Source: Maratus speciosus
Lineage: Eukaryota > Arthropoda > Arachnida > Araneae > Salticidae
Length of the DNA: 64,000 nt
Direction of reading: 5' to 3'
NCBI GenBank assembly: GCA_963932465.1
Contig: OZ010793.1
Coordinates: 259,839,696-259,903,695, forward strand
Part shown: piece after piece, positions 57,031 through 64,000 of the stretch
Layout: every line of letters starts with the position of its first letter
How positions within the stretch are numbered: position 1 is the first letter of the stretch
Position numbers and translations under genes: made by a program
The notes under the pieces: model-generated
The model's input: only the letters and a program-made list of their open reading frames with translations
Told to the model about the DNA's origin: nothing
Database searches by the model: none

Positions 57031-57847
57031 GTTCATGTGTGATTTTTAAAATAAGTTGTCTTGTTCAATATAGCAGGGTTTTTTTTTTTTGGGGGGGGGG
57101 GATGGGGGGAGAGAAATGAAAATCATGCATTGTAGAGTTAACATAGTAAGAAATATTTTGTTTTGTATTTACTGCCTTTGAAAAATATAACTGTAGCCTA
57201 ATAAATAATAGATGACTTCACTGTATTGGTTATTTATAGCTTCAGAGCACATGTTTAGCTCATTATGAACTATTTTATCCTGACTGTTTCGAGCTTCCAA
57301 TAAATTTTTCATCATCATATTTGTCTTGATGTTTGCTGATTTTTTTTTTATACTTAATTAATAACTTATTTGCAATCACTCCTGTATCTCATATTGTTAT
57401 TTTCAAAACATAATAAATTTTTTGATAATTCTTTAGTTTTATGTTTTTTGTTTCAAAATGCTACTTGCAAGTTTGTATTATTATATTATTTTGGAGGTAA
57501 AGGGGAAATAAAAAAGAATTAGGTTAATTATAAATAGATTTATATTATATTTTAGACAATAACTAATAGTGGACCACTGTGCCCCAGTGGATGGACCAGT
57601 GTACCCTGCTTCTGGGGCACACTGGTCCACTTTATGGGTGTATATATATATATTTTTTTTTTTTTTTTTGAAAAATGTATTGGGAACTATGTTCTGCGGA
57701 AATTATGAGGCATGTAGAAAGGTTTAAAGAATATTAAAAAATATTTTGAGGTAGATTGGTCTCTCCAGTAAAGCGAAAAAAAATGTTAACTGCAAAAGTG
57801 GTCCACTGTACCCAGTCTCCCCTATCTCTCGTCACCGCATTGCGTCT

Positions 57848-58080
57848 CACCATTTCAATTTGAAATCATTGGTTAAGTAACTTGGCTCCTAATTGCCTTA
57901 GCCCCTTACATCGCATCTTCTTGAAAATTTGATCAAGGGGATCACTCGGTACGGGGTGACTGTTTCTGAAACTTAGTTTCCCTCTCCCCGAGGGGACACT
58001 TTTGTAACTTTTTCTGAACCCCTCATGGGATATATCATTTGATTGATAGCCCTTTGACCACTCTTTCATATTATGTAGCC
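57848..58080 (-). repeat. 230-bp direct repeat, copy 2
   Basis: See 54585-54815. The two copies bracket the TA-flanked element, so the insertion lies at or next to the junction of a pre-existing tandem pair. Confidence 0.7.
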
Positions 58081-58194
58081 CCTCCTCCCATTTGCTCTAG
58101 TTTTTTTTTTTTTTTTCCTTATTTGTATCTCCACCCCCCTCAACTAATACAATGAATGACAGAGTTTCGTTTAAATAAAGGTTTGTTTAGAATA

Positions 58195-58300
58195 GAGTGC
58201 AACCCCTCGCGGTGGAAAGAACGAACAGATCTTGTGGATTTTAGGTATATTTAAGGTTGTTATCATGGGGCTGGACAATGCCGGGTGGTTCAGCTAGTAC
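58195..58300 (+). mobile_element. Possible Helitron-like 3' end
   Basis: The phrase aatgccgggtggttcagcta ends in ctagta, similar to 3' ends of some Helitrons. The hairpin is weak. Confidence 0.3.
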
Positions 58301-58448
58301 TTAATTAAAGAAAGATGTTTTGTGTGTGTGTCTGCAATGGCTAGGAAAATCTACTGCACATAGGGGTCTGAAAATTTGGATGAGAATTGTCAAGGCAGGT
58401 GCTGCTACACCTGAGGCTCAGATTTTTTATTGATAGGAATTGAAAAGG

Positions 58449-58483
<35 letters not shown>

Positions 58484-58607
58484 CAATTTAAAGCACAGAA
58501 TGTTAAGAATCCCTGCTGAGTGGTAACAAAGCTGCTATTTAATATTTTGAAGACTTTGGATATAATTGGTTATTCTTATACTTTGTATGTGTAACTAAGT
58601 TTGGATA

Positions 58608-58875
58608 AGATGCTGTATATTCCCTCGTCCACCATCTTGGATTTCTTAGCGATGTTTTGTTGGCATTTGTTGATAAGGTTTATTGAATATTAATAAAAAC
58701 ACTGTTTTAGTGATGTTATATTTCAGGTTTATATTTTATTATTTACATTTTATTTTCGTTAAGCCTAAAATGTGCATAAATCGCTGCATGGCAACATTTA
58801 CTACTTGGCGGAAAAAGGGTTTCCCTGCCAAGAAACAATCCAAGATGGCGGACGAGGGAATATACAGCATCTGTT
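58608..58875. mobile_element. Inverted-repeat element related to 24288-25235
   Basis: Left end agatgctgtatattccctcg then ccaccatcttgga; the inverted right end has ccaagatggcgg then acgagggaatatacagca. The inside shares ttatttacattttattttcg and tttactacttggcgga with 25100-25180. Confidence 0.7.
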
Positions 58876-59692
58876 CACTAATTTTCATAATTGTTCACAT
58901 TTTTTTTTTGTTAACATACATATGCATGTCTGTAAGTTTAGATTTAGGTAATTAATAGTAATTTGCTTAATTACAAATGCAAAATGAGCTCAAAACATAT
59001 TTGCTTGTTTTGTTATTTGAGCTATGAAATTATACTTATTTGCAGTTTTTAATAATTCTGCAATTACTTACTGTTCCCTCTTCATTTTCTAAGGTTGCAG
59101 CACCCTGTGTTTCTTAAAATTGGCAAAATACACCCCTTTATAAACAATAGTGAAATTCACTTTTAGTTGTAACTAGAGATTTCTTGTAAAAAACTCCCCA
59201 TTCCACAGTATTTCTAAATCAGTGTTCCCAAGACCTTGCAAAAATTATAGAACTTTATATCTTTAGAAAAAACAAGATATGAAATCATGTTGAGTTATTT
59301 AATTGTATTTTTCAATTTGTAATTCATAAAATCCTTAAAAATTAATGTCACTTTATTTATCTTATTAACAAATTATATACTTTTTTCTTATGACTAAACA
59401 GAAACACATTACTATTATACTAATATTTTTATTCATGAAGTAATGATCTCTTTTATACCGAACTAGCACCCCCCCTTTTTTTGTAAAATGAATACTAAAT
59501 TATCATTTTAGTAATTAAAGCATAAAAATGTATATTTTTACTTAATTAGAGAATTAATTGTAAATAAATATTAATATCAAGCATTGTTAACAATTTAATA
59601 TTAAATGCAGTGATTAATAATTTTAATAACTGTAAATATCAATAGTATTTAATATTGTTTTAGATAATTATTACAAAATATTAATCTACTGT
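58876..59692. other. AT-rich stretch without a recognised feature
   Basis: A T-run precedes it at 58450-58483. Nothing further is supported here. Confidence 0.4.
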
Positions 59693-59693
59693 A

Positions 59694-60336
59694 AAAGCAC
59701 TTATTTTTGCGAGCCTGTCGTAATCGCGAAAATTTAAGCCTCACAAAATATTTTTTCCCCCCTCAAATAACAATAAAAATTCAGAAATTTTTCACTTATC
59801 CAAAATTTAATTATTACACTTACTTAAATAAGAAATAAGTACGAAAATTTCTTGAATACTTGCAACTATTTCTTGAATATTATATGACTATTTCTTGAAT
59901 AAAAACAATAATACAACAAATAGAATTTAACTTATTCACTTACAATATTTATACCAGCTTCTTTGAAACTATTCAAAATTATCTCATGTTTGACTTCAAC
60001 ACTGTTAAATGTGTGCACAAGCCAAGAAACATGAATCGGTTTTAGTCGTGATATTTGCAGGTCCACAGATTCTTTTTCCTCTAGAAATTTAAGCTCATTA
60101 GAATACCACTCAATAAACTCATTCATGAGAAAACGCTTGATCTCGCCGTTTACAGTTAAGTCCAAAGGCTTTAGCTCTCTTGTGCAGGAAGCGTGTGCAA
60201 AAACTGGAATAACATTCCTATTCTCTAGTTCAGCCAGAAAAAGAGGATCTTGGTGTGCCTTAAAAACGTCGAATAATGCTACACTAGGTTGTTCTGAAAC
60301 TATCCGAGAAGCTCTCTCTGTTTGTCGTAATAAGTA
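59694..60336 (-). mobile_element. 3' part of a pogo-like DNA transposon
   Basis: The terminus tgtaaaagcacttatttttg next to TA at the left is a plausible 3' end, and the transposase fragment lies 240 bases inside it. The 5' part is missing; the sequence is cut at 60336 by another repeat. Confidence 0.55.
59932..60335 (-). pseudogene. C-terminal fragment of a pogo-like DDE transposase
   Basis: About 130 residues. It contains VALFDVFKAH (the second catalytic Asp), then NVIPVFAHASCTRELKPLDL (the third Asp, in the position of the QPLD motif), then FIEWYSNEL, LKPIHVSWL and FKEAGI. This is the order in pogo/IS630-Tc1-mariner (DDE_1) transposases, which cut and paste DNA at TA sites. The N-terminal DNA-binding domain and the first Asp are absent. 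The apparent start codon and first residues come from the repeat at 60337-60448, so the frame is truncated, not a whole gene. Confidence 0.85.
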
Positions 60337-60448
60337 GGGATGCACCGGATATTGATTTTGCCGGATATCGGATACCGGATATCCGAAGCTCCTTCCTCTG
60401 CCGGATTCGGATATCCGGCCGGATATCCGATCGGATATCCGGCCCTAG
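60337..60448. repeat. Palindromic tagggatgcaccggatat fragment
   Basis: The start tagggatgcacc is a well-known hAT terminus, followed by many copies of ggatatccg. The inverted ccggcccta end is too short to pair with it properly, and the flanks show no 8-bp duplication, so this is probably a truncated or rearranged terminus. Confidence 0.55.
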
Positions 60449-61489
60449 ATATGTTTTTAGTTATATATTGAATTATTTCTCTATATAATGTCATTTCAAA
60501 ACAATAAATTACAAACATGTTTCACACATCATTGAAACATTTTAAATGTATTGAAATATAATTTACAAAAACTATATCTCTTTGAATATCATGGCTTGAA
60601 TTCAAGTTTTCCCAAGAGGGGAGTTTCGTACCCAAAATTTATAAATGCAGGGGAGTTGAACAGTTAGAAAGGGAAAAAAAAATCTTTACACCCCGTTATT
60701 TTTTATGTGCTACTTAAAGAATTACATTTATACAGACATGACAAAATACCATTGAAACAATTTAAATTAACAACTCAAGATAATTATTCAAAATTTTTAT
60801 TTTATTAAAACAAAGGAACAGAATCAAGCTTTATATATACCATGTCTATTTTTCAATTTTCACCCAATGTTATGGGCAATTAACAATCGGGTTGCTAAAT
60901 GAATTTAATTTAGATTTTATTCCATTTTGCATACTTTAGCCTCTTTCAGAAGTTACACTTTTGACAAACAGTACAGAGCGATTTTATAACTTTAGAAATT
61001 ATCGGAAACACATGGTTATGCTCTCTTAAAAAGTTTTAGAAAACTTTGTAAAATCTGATGTGCATTAATTTTTAACTTACATGAATAATGCACATCTGTG
61101 ATGGTATGTCACTTCTGAACAAATTTTTTTATTATATCCTTAATGGAATTATAGTCAAAACTGTAATCACTGGTATTTTCGTTAATTGAACTATGTTCTA
61201 TGCATTGGAATCTACGCTATCAAATCCATATCCAAAGTTTGAAAAGGGAATAGTCAATTGATTTCTTCTATTACACGAGAAAAGGTTGATTTCAAAAAGT
61301 CATCTCCTAATTTCTGTTAATTGCGAGAAACAACTAGTTTGTTGTTTCTAATTACGTTTTTTTTAAGTTCATCAAAGTTTTTTTTTTTTTCATGTGTATC
61401 ACAAGTGTAATCTCATTTTGTTTAGTGCTGACTATTGGCCAATTTGATAGAGCTGAGTCTCCAGTGGCCGTTGCTGCCCTTTTAGTTAT
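60449..61489. other. Stretch without a recognised feature
   Basis: AT-rich, with a T-run at 61379-61391. No coding or repeat boundary identified. Confidence 0.4.
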
Positions 61490-62085
61490 TTCCTATTTTG
61501 GGCAGACAGGTAAAACATCGCAAAATACGTAAAACGGTCATAGAAAAAACATTGCTGATTTCGTCAATCATGGTGAAAATAAATAAAATAATTTGTCGAT
61601 TGGTTGCGAGAAAAAAACTGAAGTTCATGGGAAATCGACAGTGGGAAAATATCACAAAATTCGTCAATCGATCATGGAAAACTATCGTGAAATTTACCAG
61701 TCCGTCACGAGCAAATACTGTGAAATTCCTCAGCTGGTCGCAGAAAAAAAATGCAAAATTTTTCAATCGGATGCAGAAAAACAATCGTTACTTTCATCAG
61801 TATGTCACAAGAACAAACAGGGAAATTTGCCAATTGGTCACAGAATAAAATTTCTAAATTTGTCAATTGATTGCGAAAAAAAATTTATGAAATTCACCAA
61901 TCTGTCTCCAGAAAAAAATCAAGAAATTCGTACAGTCGGTCGCGGAGAAAAATCGCAAAATTTTTTTGTCAGATGCAGAAAAACAAACATGAAATTTGTC
62001 AATTTGTTGTAAGAAGAAACTGTGAAATCTGCCAATTGATAGTGGAAAATATCACGAAGTTTGTCAGCCGGTCCTGAGACTTCAT
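61490..62085 (-). repeat. Minisatellite of the 55.8-kb family, opposite orientation, diverged
   Basis: The unit, read on the plus strand, is about gaaattcgtcaatcg followed by atcgtggaaaaaa and corresponds to the reverse complement of the unit at 55765-56720. About 17 diverged copies. The open frames here follow from the period. Confidence 0.8.
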
Positions 62086-63059
62086 CGTCGTTTTACAAAG
62101 AAACATTTTCAGAAACAGGAGTCTCCCGCCCCCAATATTCTTTAGGGCACGAATCCTACCATCCCATCTTGAAATTCAAGACATGTATCTGCCATTCAAG
62201 CCATGTAATGTATATTAATAATGTTGTATAAAAAAGGTTATTTAAACATTAAAATATTCTGTTTATTTGTACAATGAAATGCTGATAATTGCTACTGGAT
62301 TTGGATATGGGATTGAGTATATTGATAATTGCTAATAATTAATTTGTACAATGAAATGCTGATAATTTGTGTAACAAATTTTAACCAATTAAATATGTCT
62401 ATAATTGTAGAGTATTTTCACAAAGAAATACATACATTCTTTTTATAATTTAAACATAAAATATCTACTAATATACCCATGATTAAAGAGTGATTTTCTC
62501 CATATAAAGGTTTAGTTGATGCCTTTTTTCTGTTTTAATTATTTAATAGTGTTTTGCTTTGAATCACATTTAGTTTTATTTTAAGTTAAATTACTGTGAT
62601 ATTTATAAGTAAAAAGAAAATTACTTTTAATTTTAAATATTTTATTTATAATGAAGTTACAAACAGACTTGCATAAAACCAAAAACTTTCTGCGCACATA
62701 AATATTGGGTCAAAAACTTTCTGCAAATTTAATGTTTAATAAAATGACGTGTTATATTACTTTGACTGTATGAATTTTAAATAGTAGTTTTAAAATAATT
62801 ACCGTTTAATTTAAAAATTAATTAATATTAATTACAGAATAATTATGTTGGCTAAAAAAATAATAAAACTAAAAATCCATGATATGAAGGGGTGAATTCT
62901 TATCAGTTATTTTGTCAATGCATTTAGAAACAGCCCAATCCTTAATATTGTGACCTCTTCTCACAAAATGCAATAATGGACATTGCTTCTGAAACAACGG
63001 AATCACATTTTGTAAGGAGAGGTCCATTCTTAGGTATCATCATTAAAGAGACTGATGAG
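62086..63059. other. AT-rich stretch, a short duplication
   Basis: The phrase tttgtacaatgaaatgctgata occurs near 62268 and 62343. Nothing else is supported. Confidence 0.4.
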
Positions 63060-64000
63060 TTTTTATTGCAGCCCTTTGACGAAATTCTCATTTTTTTCCG
63101 CGATCATTTGGCGAAATTTCCGTTTTTCCGCGATATTTTGACATTTGCATTTTTTTGACAAAATTCGCGCTTTTTTAGAGATCCTTTGACAAAATGCGTT
63201 TTTTTTCTCCTACCCTTAGACAAAATTTGCATTTTTTAGCGATCTTTTGATGAAATTCAAGCTTTTTTCACGGCGTTTTGACGAAATTCGCAATCCTTTG
63301 ATGAAATTAGTTTCTTCCGCGGTTCTTTGCCGAAATTTTCATTTTTTTCATGATCTTTTGACAAAATTCGTGCTTTTTCCGCTATGCTTTTACGAAATTA
63401 GTTTTTTTCCTGCACTTTTACACAAAATTTGCTTTTTTCTGCGATTCTTTGATGAAATTCGCTTTTTTTTTCGCAATCCTTTGACGATATTCGTGTTTTT
63501 TCTGTGGCCTTTTGAGAAAATTCATTTTTTTTCGCGATCCCTTGACTAAATGCGTGCTTTTTCTGCGGCCTTTGTGTTTCTTTCGCGATCCTTTAACGGA
63601 ATTAGTTTTTTTCCGCGATTCTTTTATGAAATTTGCGGGATTTTTTTCATGATCCTTTGACAAAATTCGCGCTTTTTCCGCTATGTTTTACGAAATTCAT
63701 TTTTTTCCTGCACTTCTTTGACTTTTCTCTTAATTTGCATTTTTTCTGCTATTCTTTGACAAGAAATTTTTTTTTGTCCACGATTATTCTTTAAAGAAAT
63801 TAGCGTTTTTCCACGGTCCTTTAACGAAATTTTCATTTTTTCCGTGATGCTTTGACAAAATTGGGTATTTTTTCTGCGAACGATTGACGGATTTGGTTTA
63901 TTTTTGGCAATCATTTGTTGAAATCCGCAATATATTTCAGTGATTTTTTTTGTGTCTGAATTTTCGGACTGATGGACGATTTTTTTTTTTTTAATTTTCG
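63060..64000 (+). repeat. Minisatellite of the 55.8-kb family, same orientation, runs to the window edge
   Basis: About 25 copies, more diverged than at 55.8 kb. The final part (gcgaacgattgacgg, then gaattttcggactgatg) matches 56668-56750 in the same order, so flanking sequence of the same hAT copy type is present too. Confidence 0.85.

Larger units (their letters stand above)
54816..57822. mobile_element. TA-flanked element with GGGGAGAGTGGGGTACAGTG ends
   Basis: The inverted right end at 57822 matches with few mismatches; TA at 54814-54815 and 57823-57824. The terminal idea is reiterated internally (cagtggacc, ggtccact and ggggcac words near 55180 and 57565-57625). It contains a hAT element (55463-57030). 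No transposase remnant is seen. Confidence 0.8.

Noticed and set aside
61482..62077. Overlapping open frames of 68-139 codons
   Set aside because: Same minisatellite family in reverse orientation; repetitive peptides without any domain.

Overview
The window is AT-rich animal nuclear DNA, most likely from an arthropod and probably a spider or another chelicerate. That placement is an inference. It rests on the style of the two Ty3/gypsy Gag proteins (N-termini with RKEDLIELATELGI or KKEDLVVVATELGL), on GT-AG introns, on tRNA-derived SINEs and on the density of hAT and pogo/Tigger elements. Nothing here looks prokaryotic: there are no operons, rRNA genes or CRISPR arrays.

The only host gene I can support is on the minus strand in the left third. 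Three short exons (19795-19935, 7698-7773, 7553-7600) have good splice sites and matching codon phases. They spell the N-terminal part of phytanoyl-CoA dioxygenase domain-containing protein 1 (PHYHD1). The first exon (to the right) and the catalytic C-terminal exons (to the left, probably outside the window) were not found. The 12-kb intron 7774-19794 is filled with nested transposons.

Layout: 1-6.9 kb, an inverted repeat with a tRNA-like domain, one arm split by a Helitron-like insertion, then a small element with a 9-bp target duplication. 7.5-19.9 kb, the PHYHD1-like exons; the big intron holds a Ty3/gypsy element (10997-17080) with the unusual order gag-protease-integrase-RT-RNase H and a 17-bp target duplication, followed by a 2-kb hAT element that carries a complete SINE. 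20-27 kb, small TA-flanked (Tigger-like) and other short elements. 27.9-31.6 kb, a long inverted repeat with a hAT element in one arm. 31.7-41.2 kb, a DNA transposon split by a 9.2-kb LTR element whose pol has been largely replaced by a roughly 550-residue coiled coil and whose 4.5-kb leader is mostly two nested DNA transposons. 41.3-46.2 kb, a TA-flanked element containing a 2.6-kb hAT element full of palindromic repeats. 46.5-49.6 kb, a SINE split by a Tigger-like element, further short elements and a Helitron-like terminus. 49.8-53.4 kb, a very AT-rich 3.6-kb element with one intact reverse-transcriptase ORF of an unusual type. 54.8-57.8 kb, a TA-flanked element containing a hAT element that contains a roughly 33-bp minisatellite; the same minisatellite recurs at 61.5-62.1 and 63.1-64.0 kb. 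59.7-60.4 kb, a fragment of a pogo-like DDE transposase.

Most element boundaries were fixed by target-site duplications or by comparing an occupied repeat copy with an unoccupied one inside this window, so they can be checked directly. Apart from PHYHD1, the coding sequences are parasitic, and only the reverse transcriptase at 51599-53338 is free of visible breaks.
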